Positions 1-8,737 of a stretch of 64,000 bases of DNA are shown piece after piece. A model generated the notes under the pieces. The model was not told the origin of the DNA, did no database searches, and worked only from the letters and a program-made list of their open reading frames with translations. The DNA is from CAMAVH01 sp046297835 (GTDB lineage Bacteria; Pseudomonadota; Alphaproteobacteria; SMXQ01): NCBI GenBank assembly GCA_046297835.1, contig JBKBHI010000012.1:45050-109049 (forward strand), read 5' to 3'. Every line of letters starts with the position of its first letter. The first letter of the stretch is position 1. The translations under genes and the position numbers were made by a program.

Positions 1-457
1 CCGAGACGACCGCCGGTGTCGCGGCATCGAGCGCGTCGGCGACAGCCTTGATCTGCTCGATCGGCATGATCGCCGTGACGTTGAGCTTTACCCCGGCCTT
101 GGACAGTTCGGCGATGAGCGGACAGGCGCTTTCGCCTTTGGTGTTGGTCACGGGGATTTTGACGTAGACGTTCTGGCCCCAGGAGGCGATCTCGAGCGCC
201 TGCGCCTTCATGGTGGGGAAATCGTCGGCGAAGACCTCGAAGGAGACGGGGCGGTCCGTGACGATTTTGAGGACGTCGAGCGCGAAGGCTTTGTAGTCGG
301 ACACGCCGGCATTGCGCATCAGCGTCGGATTGGTGGTGAAACCCTTGATGAGCGGATTGCCATGCATCTCCTTGATGCCGGCGAGATCGGCGCCGTCGGC
401 GTAAATCTTGATCTTCAATTGGTCGACGCTCGGCATATCCCCGCTCATGTCAGTCAT
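1..457 (-). CDS. Transaldolase (TalC/MipB-like), 3' end beyond window
   Basis: The first 152 residues of a small class I aldolase-type transaldolase are visible; the rest lies left of position 1. The family moves a dihydroxyacetone unit between sugar phosphates. The stretch NVYVKIPVTN holds the expected Schiff-base lysine (K100), preceded by FTTNPTLM near residue 40 and FEVFADDF near 73, as in TalC-like enzymes of polysaccharide loci. The ATG at 457 overlaps the stop of the upstream HAD gene as ATGA (454-457), so translation is probably coupled. In this operon, with a sugar-phosphate isomerase and a phosphatase, it may supply or consume sedoheptulose 7-phosphate; that role is inferred. Fructose-6-phosphate aldolase activity is an alternative. 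Confidence 0.85.
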   Translation of the reverse strand, partial: MTDMSGDMPSVDQLKIKIYADGADLAGIKEMHGNPLIKGFTTNPTLMRNAGVSDYKAFALDVLKIVTDRPVSFEVFADDFPTMKAQALEIASWGQNVYVKIPVTNTKGESACPLIAELSKAGVKLNVTAIMPIEQIKAVADALDAATPAVVS

Positions 458-993
458 TTCCCCTGTTCGCGGCGCAAAATCCAATCGGCCGCCTCGCTAA
501 GGCTGGCGACGACCGCATCCGGCGAATCCGGCTCCGGCTCGTCGTAATCGTATTTGACCAAGACGCTGGCGGCGCAGCCGGCGGCTTTCCCGGCGGCGAC
601 GTCGCGCCACCGGTCGCCGACCATGTAGCTGCGCGGGAGATCGATCCCGTGATCCTGGGCGGCAGCCAGCAGCAGGCCAGGTCGGGGCTTGCGGCAATCG
701 CAGCGGTCAGCGTCGGTGTGGTAGCAGATTCTAATGTCGTCCACCGGCACTTTTTTTCGCAACAGCGCGTGCATGGCGTCGAGCTCGGCCTGCGCCGTGA
801 TGCCGTTGGCGATGTCGGGCTGGTTCGTGGCGACAATCAGCAGGAAGCCGGCTTCCTTGAGCCGCCGCGCGGCGTCTTCGACGCCTGGCAGAAGGCGGAA
901 GTCGGCGGCGCGGGTGGGCGCGTAGGGCTTGCCGTTCCGCACCTCGTTGACGTTGAGGACGCCGTCGCGGTCGATGAAAACGGCGGCGGCCAT
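454..993 (-). CDS. HAD-family sugar bisphosphate phosphatase, GmhB/HisB-N type
   Basis: A 179-residue HAD phosphatase. It has the nucleophile motif DRDGV (D8, D10), T56 in VATNQ, K102, and the acidic motif VGDRWRD (D127, D131). C90, H92, C98 and C100 form the short zinc-binding loop typical of the HisB-N/GmhB group, which includes D-glycero-D-manno-heptose 1,7-bisphosphate phosphatase. It sits 7 bp after the SIS isomerase gene and overlaps the transaldolase start, so the three genes form one operon. The context favours heptose or heptose-like sugar synthesis for lipopolysaccharide or capsule. The exact substrate cannot be fixed from sequence. Confidence 0.85.
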   Translation of the reverse strand: MAAAVFIDRDGVLNVNEVRNGKPYAPTRAADFRLLPGVEDAARRLKEAGFLLIVATNQPDIANGITAQAELDAMHALLRKKVPVDDIRICYHTDADRCDCRKPRPGLLLAAAQDHGIDLPRSYMVGDRWRDVAAGKAAGCAASVLVKYDYDEPEPDSPDAVVASLSEAADWILRREQGK

Positions 994-1000
994 CAGCGAA

Positions 1001-1600
1001 TCACCACTTCGTCGCCATTTGCTGGAGCGCGGGGTGAGAGACCAGGCAATGCCAGACGACGGCTTGAAACGCTTCCGAATGCGGGGTCACGCGGTCGTCC
1101 GCCACGGTGGGGATGACGATCACGGCGTCGCCGACCTGCTTGGTGTAGCCGCCGTCGCGGCCGACCACGCCAAACACTTTGAGGCCGCGCGACTTGGCCT
1201 CTTTCAGGCCGGCGACGATGTTCGGGCTGACGTTCTTCTCCATGTTGCCGCCGCCGACGGAGAAGACGAAAACCGCGTCCTTGTCGTTGGCGCGGCTTAC
1301 TTTGAGCCATTCGGCGAAGATCGTGTGCCAGCCTTCGTCGTTGGTCCGGGCGGTCAGCTCCGAGACGTTATCGGTCGGCGCGTAAGCCTCGATGCCGCAC
1401 AGCTTGCGGAAGTCGTTGACGGCATGGCCGCAATTGCCGGCGCTGCCGCCGACGCCGATGAAGAACAGGCGGCCGTCGCGCGCGCGCAGCGCGGCGAGCT
1501 CGTTGGCGAGAGTCTCGATCGCGGCATGGTCGATCGTGGCGGCGATCTTGCCGACTTCGGCGAAAAACTGCTGAACGTGCGTGGTCATGTGGGCGGACAT
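1001..1600 (-). CDS. SIS-domain sugar-phosphate isomerase, GmhA-like
   Basis: A 199-residue single SIS-domain protein resembling sedoheptulose-7-phosphate isomerase (GmhA). Phosphate-binding features are the glycine/serine loop FFIGVGGSAGN and the later serine/glycine segment FSVGGGNMEKN. The ATG at 1600 is preferred because a weak purine-rich stretch precedes it; 1588 (MTTHVQ) and an upstream start at 1645 are possible. It is the first gene of the minus-strand sugar operon and is divergent from the flippase gene. With the HAD phosphatase it covers two of the steps from sedoheptulose 7-phosphate to heptose 1-phosphate. The kinase that should act between them is not in the window. Confidence 0.8.
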   Translation of the reverse strand: MSAHMTTHVQQFFAEVGKIAATIDHAAIETLANELAALRARDGRLFFIGVGGSAGNCGHAVNDFRKLCGIEAYAPTDNVSELTARTNDEGWHTIFAEWLKVSRANDKDAVFVFSVGGGNMEKNVSPNIVAGLKEAKSRGLKVFGVVGRDGGYTKQVGDAVIVIPTVADDRVTPHSEAFQAVVWHCLVSHPALQQMATKW

Positions 1601-1739
1601 CTGCCTGGCTGCGGGAGGCCGCCGGTTCGGCGGCGCAGGCAACATAGGTGAAAGCGAGACAATGGCAAACGGCCTTTAGATATGATCATATGCGCCATTC
1701 TTGGGGCCGCCGAGCGTGGCGCATTAGGCTATTAAGATA

Positions 1740-3143
1740 TTGAATTTTATTGAAAAAATAATTTTCAAAGCGAGAAACAATCCGGATTATGCCGCTGCGG
1801 TGGCGACCGGCTATGGCCAGATGGCCCTGCAGTTCCTTATTCAGGTGCTGCTGATCCCGCTTTATCTCCGCACGCTTGGCACATACAGCTTCGGCGTCCT
1901 GATGATTCTCATGGCGCAAGTCTCTTTCGGCTACGTGTTCGCCGGGTGGCTCTACAATTTGCTGCTGCGCCGCTTCGGAGAAACATTAGCGGCTGGCGAT
2001 ATGGGGGCGTTTTGGCGGCTTTATGCCGGCGGGAAGCTTCTTCTGGTCACGATCGGGCTGGCATGGGGAGGCGGTCTGCTCATGATCGAGCTTCTGCATC
2101 CTATGTTTTTCGAGGATGCGTCTCCCGAAATGCATCGTGAGATCATGTGGGCGATGGGGCTTTCAGCCCTACATCTTCTTTTGATGTACGAGGTTGTGGT
2201 CGAGCATACGATTTTCGCGGCGCGAAAACGTCAGTTGACGTCTAACCTCGTCACTATCGTGTCGCTGCTCGGGTTCGCGATATGCGTCGTGCCCTGGCTC
2301 TTGATGGGCGGCGGTTTGATCGGCGTCATCTGCTGTTTTGTTGTCGGCGATTGCGCCGCGCGAGTCGTCGCCTTCGTCGCGTTTCGGCGTTCCGGTCTGC
2401 GGCTTGATCGACGTCTGCTTGCAAACGCTAAAACCAAATTCTGGGCCGACATGGTCGCGCCTCACAGCCGGCGCTATTTCGCTTACGCTCTTTTGGCGAT
2501 GGCGCTTCAGGCGGACTTGTTGTTGGTTGGCTTCTTTGGCAATCCGAACGTCGTCGCTGAATTCGCGCTAGTTTGGAAAATCGCCGAAATCATGGTGCTG
2601 TTGCTCGCCCGCATGGCTCAGCATCTTCAACCGGAATTCGTCAATATGGATGTCGCCGGCGATCGCGAGCGCTTGCGGCGGGTTTACGCGACGGCTTACC
2701 GCTGGATCGGCGTTGCGGCGATCGCGATGGCAGTGCTGTATGCCGTGGCCGGCGGTGCGGCGGTGCAGATGTGGGTCGGAGCGTCTCGCGCGCCAGATCA
2801 AGTCTGGCTTTTCCCCTTGGCCGGCGCCGCAGTGCTTTTCCTTGGCTTGTCGCGATTGCCGGCGATTCTCGCTCAGGCCTTGTCGCGCATGCGTCCGCTC
2901 TTGTGGATCGCGACGTTCGAATTGGCCGGAAAATTAGCGTTCATTGGGCTCTTTTTCGACGAGCTGGGCACTCGCACCACTTTGGCGGCGATCATCGTCG
3001 TGCACCTTTGCGGCATTGCCGCCGCATATTGGCTGCTCGGCCGCAGGTTGCTCGGCCGTTGGCCTTTTTCGGCTGACTTGAATGTCACCGTGTCGGCTTC
3101 GGCTGAAGCGGCGGCTGCCGATCGGGCCACGCGCAAGCGTTAG
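1740..3143 (+). CDS. Polysaccharide/oligosaccharide flippase-like membrane protein
   Basis: A 467-residue polytopic membrane protein with about 12 hydrophobic segments. The amphipathic N-terminus is followed by a first helix with the pattern QMALQFLIQVLLIPLYLR, as in MATE/Wzx-like lipid-linked sugar translocases. It probably moves undecaprenyl-linked or other lipid-linked glycans across the inner membrane. The assumed start is a TTG at 1740 without a convincing ribosome-binding site; the next in-frame ATG is at 1821 and would remove a conserved-looking leader. Codon use and GC are lower than in the rest of the window, as is common for surface-sugar genes that move between strains. It is divergent from the GmhA/GmhB-like operon, which supports an envelope-glycan role. 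Confidence 0.7.
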   Translation: MNFIEKIIFKARNNPDYAAAVATGYGQMALQFLIQVLLIPLYLRTLGTYSFGVLMILMAQVSFGYVFAGWLYNLLLRRFGETLAAGDMGAFWRLYAGGKLLLVTIGLAWGGGLLMIELLHPMFFEDASPEMHREIMWAMGLSALHLLLMYEVVVEHTIFAARKRQLTSNLVTIVSLLGFAICVVPWLLMGGGLIGVICCFVVGDCAARVVAFVAFRRSGLRLDRRLLANAKTKFWADMVAPHSRRYFAYALLAMALQADLLLVGFFGNPNVVAEFALVWKIAEIMVLLLARMAQHLQPEFVNMDVAGDRERLRRVYATAYRWIGVAAIAMAVLYAVAGGAAVQMWVGASRAPDQVWLFPLAGAAVLFLGLSRLPAILAQALSRMRPLLWIATFELAGKLAFIGLFFDELGTRTTLAAIIVVHLCGIAAAYWLLGRRLLGRWPFSADLNVTVSASAEAAAADRATRKR

Positions 3144-3148
3144 CTCGC

Positions 3149-4474
3149 CTAGCCCAGCGCCATGTCCGCCAGCAGCTTGACGTTGATCGTCACCACCAGG
3201 GCGGCCGAGGCCCAGCCGAGGACGATCATCCAGGCGGGCGGGCGGTAATCGCCCATCAGCTTGCGGTCGCCGACGAACAGCATCAGCGGGATCACCGCGA
3301 AGGGCAGCTGCAGGCTGAGAATTACCTGCGACAGGATCAGAAGCTCGCCGGTGCCGCTTTCCTGGTAGAGCCAGGTCACGATCACGGCCGGCACGATGGC
3401 GACCAGGCGCGTCGTCAGGCGGATCAGCCACAGCGGCATTTTGAACTGTAGAAAGCCTTGCATCACCACCTGGCCGGCGATAGTCGCCGTCACCGTCGAA
3501 TTGAGGCCGGAGGCGAGCAGCGCCACGGCGAACAGCGTCGCCGCCGCGCCGACGCCGAGCATCGGCGCGAGCAGCCGGTAGGCGTCCTGGATCTCGGCGA
3601 CCTCGGTCTGGCCCGCCGTGTGGAAGGTGGCGGCCGCCAGGATCAGGATCGCGGAATTGATCAGCAGGGCGATGGTGAGCGCGATGGTCGAGTCGAGCGA
3701 GGCGAAGCGGATCGCCTCGCGCTTCTGCTCGGGGCTCGGGCCGACGGCGCGGCTCTGCACCACGGCGGTGTGCAGATAGAGATTATGCGGCATCACGGTC
3801 GCGCCGAGGATGCCGATGGCGAGATAGAGCATGTCCGGGTTGCCGACGATCTCGACCGACGGCACGTAGCCGGCCAGCACCGCGCCGATCTCGGGCGCCG
3901 ACAGAACGATGTTCACCGCGAAACAGGCGAGGATCAGCGCGATCATGGCGATGATCACCGCTTCGAGCCAGCGCACGCCCTTGTTCTGCAGCCACAGGAT
4001 GAGGAAGGCGTCGAGCGCGGTGAGCAGCACGCCGATCAGCAGCGGCACGCCGAACAGCAATTGCAGCGCGATCGCGGTGCCGATCAGTTCGGCGAGGTCG
4101 GTGGCGATGATCGCCACCTCGGCGAGCAGCCACAGCACGTAGGCCACCGGCTTAGGAAAGCGCTCGCGGCAGAGCTGCGCCAGATCGCGCCCGACGACGA
4201 TGCCGAGCCGCGCGCACAGCACCTGCAGCAGCATGGCCATCAGGCTGGAGATCAGCGCCACGGCGAGCAGGGTGTAGCCGTAGGCCGAGCCGCCGGCCAG
4301 CGCGGTCGCCCAGTTGCCGGGGTCCATATAGCCGACGGCGACGAGATAGCCCGGCCCGGCGAAGGCCAGCAGCTTGCGCAAGCTGCCCGCCGTGGCCGGA
4401 ATGCGCACGCTATGGTGGATTTCCGGCAGGCTGGCGAGCGTGCGGCGGGGCACGGGGGCGTGAGGATCGGACAT
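3149..4474 (-). CDS. mntH: Nramp-family Mn2+/divalent metal:H+ symporter MntH
   Basis: A 441-residue inner-membrane transporter of the Nramp family with about 11 transmembrane helices. The two metal-site signatures are present: DPGN at 51-54 in TM1 and MPHN at 228-231 in TM6. It imports Mn2+ (and Fe2+) with protons. It is divergent from a DtxR-family MntR gene across a 172 bp gap, the usual arrangement for manganese-controlled uptake. The 3' end lies 5 bp from the convergent flippase stop. No good Shine-Dalgarno sequence precedes the ATG. Confidence 0.95.
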   Translation of the reverse strand: MSDPHAPVPRRTLASLPEIHHSVRIPATAGSLRKLLAFAGPGYLVAVGYMDPGNWATALAGGSAYGYTLLAVALISSLMAMLLQVLCARLGIVVGRDLAQLCRERFPKPVAYVLWLLAEVAIIATDLAELIGTAIALQLLFGVPLLIGVLLTALDAFLILWLQNKGVRWLEAVIIAMIALILACFAVNIVLSAPEIGAVLAGYVPSVEIVGNPDMLYLAIGILGATVMPHNLYLHTAVVQSRAVGPSPEQKREAIRFASLDSTIALTIALLINSAILILAAATFHTAGQTEVAEIQDAYRLLAPMLGVGAAATLFAVALLASGLNSTVTATIAGQVVMQGFLQFKMPLWLIRLTTRLVAIVPAVIVTWLYQESGTGELLILSQVILSLQLPFAVIPLMLFVGDRKLMGDYRPPAWMIVLGWASAALVVTINVKLLADMALG

Positions 4475-4526
4475 GCGGATATCTGGCGGCGCCGCGGCGA
4501 GGATTAGAGGGGTCTATAAAGTGTAG

Positions 4527-4549
4527 CCTTGGTTGTATTCGGTGCAAGG
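4527..4549. promoter_or_regulatory. Inverted repeat in mntH-mntR intergenic region, possible operator
   Basis: The divergent promoter region holds CCTTG, 13 bases, then CAAGG. It lies about 50 bp upstream of the mntH start and 98 bp upstream of mntR. MntR proteins bind dyad sequences in such positions. The arms are only five bases, so this is suggestive only. Confidence 0.3.
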
Positions 4550-4646
4550 GCAAAGCGGCGGGGAAGGGGAAGGCTGCCCGAATCGGGCTCGCTTCACGCG
4601 CTTATGTAGTTGCAAGTGATTGTCAAAATGCCGGTCCTCCGGCTAA

Positions 4647-5240
4647 ATGGCGGCCATGATGACCAGCGTCTCCCCCGCGCCCCGCAAACCGTCCGGCAAA
4701 GCCGCGGCCAAGCCGCGCAAGCGCGTCCAGCCGGCAAGTCCGGCCGCCGCCGAGGGGCACGCCCAGGGGGCCACCGAGGCCGTCGCTGAAGCCGTTAGCG
4801 GCGCGCGCGATCTCAACGACCTGGCCGCCGGCGAGCGCGCCGCCAATTTCCGCCACACCCGCGCCGCGCGGCGCGCCGAGGTCATCGAGGATTACGTCGA
4901 GATGATCGCCGACTTGATCGGCCAGGAGGGCGAGGCGCGCGCCGTCGATATCGCCCGCCGGCTCGGCGTCTCGCACGCCACCGTGGTCAAGACGGTGACG
5001 CGCCTGCAGGAGATCGGCCTGGTCCAGAGCCGCCCCTACCGCGCCATTTTCCTCACCGACAAAGGCCGCCAGATGGCCGAGGAATCGCGCAAGCGCCACG
5101 AGATCGTGCTGGCCTTCCTGCGCGCCATCGGCGTGTCGGAGGACACCGCCCATGCCGACGCCGAGGGCATGGAGCACCATTGCAGCCGCGAGACCCTAGC
5201 CGCCTTCCAGCGGCTTATCGACGGCCGCGGCAAGGTTTGA
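4647..5240 (+). CDS. mntR: Manganese-responsive transcriptional regulator MntR (DtxR family)
   Basis: A 197-residue DtxR-type regulator with a winged helix (about residues 75-135) and a dimerisation/metal domain. The metal ligands match those of Bacillus MntR: D and E in the EDYVEM segment, a histidine in RKRHE, and the E-x-x-E-H pattern in AEGMEHHCS. It lacks a C-terminal SH3-like domain, like Gram-negative MntR. The first ~55 residues are an Ala/Pro/Lys-rich extension longer than usual. ATGs at 4656 or 4659 are alternative starts and none has a strong ribosome-binding site. With Mn2+ bound it should repress the adjacent mntH; autoregulation is possible. Confidence 0.92.
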   Translation: MAAMMTSVSPAPRKPSGKAAAKPRKRVQPASPAAAEGHAQGATEAVAEAVSGARDLNDLAAGERAANFRHTRAARRAEVIEDYVEMIADLIGQEGEARAVDIARRLGVSHATVVKTVTRLQEIGLVQSRPYRAIFLTDKGRQMAEESRKRHEIVLAFLRAIGVSEDTAHADAEGMEHHCSRETLAAFQRLIDGRGKV

Positions 5241-5471
5241 CCTGAACCGTCCGCCTGATCGCCCCGCCATGGCCGCGAAAAACGCCCTGGCGGGGCCATC
5301 AAAGCATCCTGAAAAAGCCTGAATCTTCGGCAATCCTGCGCATTGTGAGGGCCGCGGGGCGATGTTATGGTCCGCGCCCAACCGCATAAGCGACCGGCGT
5401 CAAGACCGGGACCAACAGAGGCTGAACATGCACGGGGGAAATCCCCGGCACACCCTTCGGGAGACGTCGAC

Positions 5472-6758
5472 ATGACCCAACGCCTGAACCACGCCCGGAT
5501 TCTCGGCGCCGCCGCTCTGCTCGCCACCACGGCGATCGCGTCCGCCGCCGGCGCCCAATCCGTCGAAAACTTTTACAAGGGCAAGGAGATCCGCCTGACG
5601 TCGAGCTCCGACGTCGGCGGCGGCTATGACGCCACGGCCCGCCTGCTCGCGCGCTACATGCCGAACCACATACCGGGCAACCCGCGGATGATCGTGCAGA
5701 ACATGCCCGGCGCCGGCGGCATCAAGGCGGCCAACTACCTCTACAACGTCGCGCCCAAGGACGGCACGGCGATCGGCGGCGTCCACCGCACGGTGCCGCA
5801 GGCGCCGCAGCTCGGCCTGCCCGGCACGCAGTTCGAGGCGGACAAGTTCTTCTGGCTCGGCAGCATGGCCAACGAGGTCAGCGTTTGCGTCGCCTGGCAC
5901 GAAGCGCCGGTCAAGACGATGAAAGAGGCGATGGAAAAAGAGCTGATCGTCGGCGGCTCGGGCGCCAACGACACCGAGCAGTTCCCGGCGGTGCTGAACA
6001 ACATCATCGGCACCAAGTTCAAGATCATCTCGGGCTATCCCAGCGGCACCGCCGTCAACCTCGCCATGGAGCGCCGCGAAGTCGACGCCCGTTGCGGCTG
6101 GTCGTGGTCGTCGCTGGTGCAGCAGCAGTCGGACTGGCTGAAGGACAAGAAGATCAACATCCTCGCCCAGGTCACCACGACGAAGCACGAAGACCTGCCG
6201 AACGTGCCGCTGGTCAGCGAGTTCGCCAAGAACGAGTCGGACAAGCAGATACTCGACTTCCTGTTCGCCCGCCAGGTCATGGGCCGTCCCTTCGTCATTC
6301 CGCCGGGCGTGCCGATGGAGCGCGTGACCGCTCTGCGCGCCGCCTTCGACGCGGCGATGAAGGACAAGGCGCTGCTCGCCGAAGGCGACAAGCAGAAGCT
6401 GGAAATCAGCCCGGTCAGCGGCGTGGAAGTGCAGGCGCTCGTCGCGCGTCTGCTGAAGACCCCGCCGGATCTGGTCGAGGCCGCCGAAAAAGCCACGGTG
6501 TGGCGCGGCCCGGTGACCAAGGCGGTCGCCAAGGTCGAGACGCCGAAGGGCACGATCAGCGAGCTGAAGGACGACGCCCGCGAGGTGGTGCTCAAGCAGG
6601 CCGACGGCAAGATGTTCAACGCCAAGGTCTCGGGCACGCGCACGACGATCACGGTCGCCGGCAAGGACAGCGACCGTAAGGCGCTCAAGACCGGCATGGC
6701 GTGCGAAATCACCGCCGCCGCCGCCGGCGAGGAAGCCAGCAAGATCGTCTGCCAGTAA
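5472..6758 (+). CDS. TctC/Bug-family periplasmic solute-binding protein with extra C-terminal module
   Basis: A 428-residue precursor. The ATG at 5472 follows GGGAGA and begins a clear signal peptide ending near ASAAGAQ; an in-frame start at 5367 would bury it. Residues about 30-350 are a TctC/Bug fold, with the family segments VGGGYD, HIPGNP and NMPGAGG. About 73 further residues (356-428) are not part of the usual family length (~325). They share a pattern with the protein at 31833-33128 and end in a cysteine. The ligand is probably a carboxylate. No TctA/TctB membrane genes are nearby, so the transport partner is unknown. An IclR regulator lies convergent downstream. Confidence 0.85.
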   Translation: MTQRLNHARILGAAALLATTAIASAAGAQSVENFYKGKEIRLTSSSDVGGGYDATARLLARYMPNHIPGNPRMIVQNMPGAGGIKAANYLYNVAPKDGTAIGGVHRTVPQAPQLGLPGTQFEADKFFWLGSMANEVSVCVAWHEAPVKTMKEAMEKELIVGGSGANDTEQFPAVLNNIIGTKFKIISGYPSGTAVNLAMERREVDARCGWSWSSLVQQQSDWLKDKKINILAQVTTTKHEDLPNVPLVSEFAKNESDKQILDFLFARQVMGRPFVIPPGVPMERVTALRAAFDAAMKDKALLAEGDKQKLEISPVSGVEVQALVARLLKTPPDLVEAAEKATVWRGPVTKAVAKVETPKGTISELKDDAREVVLKQADGKMFNAKVSGTRTTITVAGKDSDRKALKTGMACEITAAAAGEEASKIVCQ

Positions 6759-6792
6759 AGCTGGCGGCCGAACGGCTCGCTAAATAAGCGAA

Positions 6793-6823
6793 GGGCCCCG
6801 GGAGCGATCCCGGGGCCCTTTTT
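6793..6823 (+). terminator. Intrinsic terminator after TctC-like gene
   Basis: A perfect 10 bp GC stem (6793-6802 with 6809-6818), a 6-base loop and five Ts at 6819-6823. It lies 34 bp after the stop of the binding-protein gene and ends that transcript before the convergent IclR gene. Confidence 0.9.
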
Positions 6824-6842
6824 CTTGTGCGCGTCTCCGCGG

Positions 6843-7622
6843 TTACGCCGCGCTGGCGGCGACCTTCGGCGCGGCGGCGGGCACCGGCATGCCGGCGGCG
6901 CCGCTGAGGATCTTGCGCTTGGCCGCGTCGAGCGGCGTGGCGTCGCCGCCGAGCGTGCGCGTCAGGCGGATCGCGCCGTCGAGCAGGCCGATCATGAAGT
7001 TCGCTTGGCGCTCGCCGGCGTAATGGCTGGTCGGGCCGGACATCGACACCGAGCCGGCGATCTCCTGGCCGGCGCGGAACACCGGGCAGGCGAGGGAGGT
7101 GATCTCCGGATGGCGCTGGCCCATGCTGACGTAATAATGGTCGGCGCGGATCTTCTCCATCTCGGCGCCCTCCTCGTTCGAGAAGGCGCGCAGCACCGCG
7201 CCGGAGGAGCCGTCGAGCGGCAGGGCGTCGCCCTCGCGGAAGGCGACGCGCAGCATCGCTTCGCTCGATTCCACCTTGTGCAGGCAGATGCGGCGGTCGC
7301 CGTTGCGGATGTAGAAGGCGGCGCTTTCGCCGGTCTGGGCGACGATCTCGCGCAGCACCGGCATGACATGGTCCGCGAGGTGGAACGAGCGCTGATAGAC
7401 GCGGCCGATATGGAAGGGCGCCGGGCCGAGCGCGTACTTGCCGTCGCCCAGGCGCAGCATGAAGCCGTGGCGCTCGAGCGAGCAGATCAGCCGCAGCACG
7501 GTGGCTTTGTTCAGCTTGGTGCGGGCGGCGATTTCGCGCAGCGGCAGCTCGCGTTCGCCCTCGCGAAAGGCCACCAGAATGGACAAGGCCCGCTCGACAG
7601 ATTTAACGCCTTCGTTCCGCAT
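6843..7622 (-). CDS. IclR-family transcriptional regulator
   Basis: A 259-residue regulator. The N-terminal winged helix covers about residues 3-65 (SVERALSIL, then a recognition helix around NKATVLRLI), followed by the IclR effector-binding domain. The ATG at 7622 has GGAG 6 bases upstream and is preferred to the ATG at 7634 or TTG at 7640. IclR proteins bind small organic acids or aromatics and often control catabolic or uptake genes. It is convergent with the TctC-like gene, so a regulatory link is plausible but not shown. The C-terminal ~25 residues are a low-complexity Ala/Pro tail. Confidence 0.9.
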   Translation of the reverse strand: MRNEGVKSVERALSILVAFREGERELPLREIAARTKLNKATVLRLICSLERHGFMLRLGDGKYALGPAPFHIGRVYQRSFHLADHVMPVLREIVAQTGESAAFYIRNGDRRICLHKVESSEAMLRVAFREGDALPLDGSSGAVLRAFSNEEGAEMEKIRADHYYVSMGQRHPEITSLACPVFRAGQEIAGSVSMSGPTSHYAGERQANFMIGLLDGAIRLTRTLGGDATPLDAAKRKILSGAAGMPVPAAAPKVAASAA

Positions 7623-7913
7623 GTGTCGCTCCATGATCAATGTGAATGGAAACGGTCCTTTGCCTGCCCGCCCTGCGCCTCCCGGCCCCGAAATGGGCGG
7701 CGCATCCTGGCGAACGTCCCCTGGCCGAACCTTTTAAATTTCGTGGGACAAAACGCATTACGTGTCAGCGAACCAAGGCTACTCGCCCAGCAAAACGAGT
7801 CAAGCAACCGTCGCGAAAAATGTGAAAAATGCCAAAATTTGCACAAGTTGCCGGTTGGGCGGGCATACCGTCGGGCGGAAGGTGGACAATCTGCGGAGGA
7901 GCTGCCGCCGCGC
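7623..7913. other. Intergenic region with no recognised feature
   Basis: About 290 bp lie upstream of the IclR gene and downstream of the porin terminator. Part (about 7735-7850) is AT-richer and probably holds the IclR promoter. I see no coding pattern, RNA or repeat in it. Confidence 0.5.
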
Positions 7914-7949
7914 CAAAAGCAAAAGGCCCGGTCAGAGGACCGGGCCTTT
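7914..7949 (-). terminator. Intrinsic terminator of the TorF porin gene
   Basis: A 12 bp perfect stem (7922-7933 with 7938-7949) and 4-base loop. On the minus strand it is followed by a T-rich tail (complement of 7914-7924). It lies about 50 bp past the porin stop codon. Confidence 0.85.
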
Positions 7950-7996
7950 CGTTCGTGGGCCGCTGGCCGGCGTCGCCGCCGGCTTTGGCAGGCGGC

Positions 7997-8737
7997 TTAG
8001 AGCGCCTTGGAGACGGTGAAGATAAAGCGTTCGCAATCGCCGACGCAGCTGGCGTCGGGCAGATCGTTGCCGACGAAAGCGGCCTTGAGGTCGAGACCGA
8101 AGACGTTGGTGCCGACCGAGATGCCGTAATCCCAGTAGTCGCGCGTGCCCCAATTGGCGTTGTTGTCGATCGACATGTAGCCGGCATGCAAGCCAAGGGT
8201 GAAATACTTGCCGAGAGGCACATCGACGCTCAGGTCGGTGTAGAGGCTGTCACCGGACTCGCTCTGGTAGTCGGGCGAGTAGCTGAGCTTGAGGCTCGGC
8301 AGGGCGAAGCCGAAGTCGTAGCCGATCTTGCCGTAGACCTCGAAGAAGTTCAGGTCGCGGCCGCCGTTGGCGCTGTTGTCTGCGCTCGGATAGGCGTAGT
8401 AGATGCCGCCGACGTCGAGGAGCAGGCCCGAGTCCAGTTCGGTCTTGTAGCCGCCGTAGACGTCGATCTCGACGCGCGCGTCGGAGAAGTCGACGTTCGA
8501 GCCCCAGGCGCCGACGTAGAGGCCCGAAGTGTGGGCGTAGTCGAGACCACCCTGCACCGCCGGGGTGCCGTTGCCCGATTGGCTAAGGCCGCGATAGAAG
8601 TATTCGCTGGTCAGCGCGACGTTGCCCGTCAGTTCGCCCGACAGGTCTTCGGCCGGCACCAGCGGATCGGCGGCGTGGGCGAGCGAGCCCCAGCCGATCA
8701 TGGCCGCGGCGGCGATGGTCAGAATTCGTAATTTCAT
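7997..8737 (-). CDS. TorF-family putative porin
   Basis: A 246-residue outer-membrane beta-barrel protein. The ATG at 8737, preceded by AGGGCATC, opens a signal peptide MKLRIL...SLAHA cleaved near residue 22; an in-frame upstream start (8815) would hide it. The mature part has alternating aromatic/polar strands, beginning with the family-typical NVALTSEYFYRGLSQS and ending in a beta-strand. This matches the TIGR02001/TorF family of small putative porins found with nutrient transport in proteobacteria. Two cysteines near the C-terminus (CVGDC) may form an extracellular disulfide. It is a single-gene unit with its own terminator. Substrate unknown. Confidence 0.85.
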   Translation of the reverse strand: MKLRILTIAAAAMIGWGSLAHAADPLVPAEDLSGELTGNVALTSEYFYRGLSQSGNGTPAVQGGLDYAHTSGLYVGAWGSNVDFSDARVEIDVYGGYKTELDSGLLLDVGGIYYAYPSADNSANGGRDLNFFEVYGKIGYDFGFALPSLKLSYSPDYQSESGDSLYTDLSVDVPLGKYFTLGLHAGYMSIDNNANWGTRDYWDYGISVGTNVFGLDLKAAFVGNDLPDASCVGDCERFIFTVSKAL

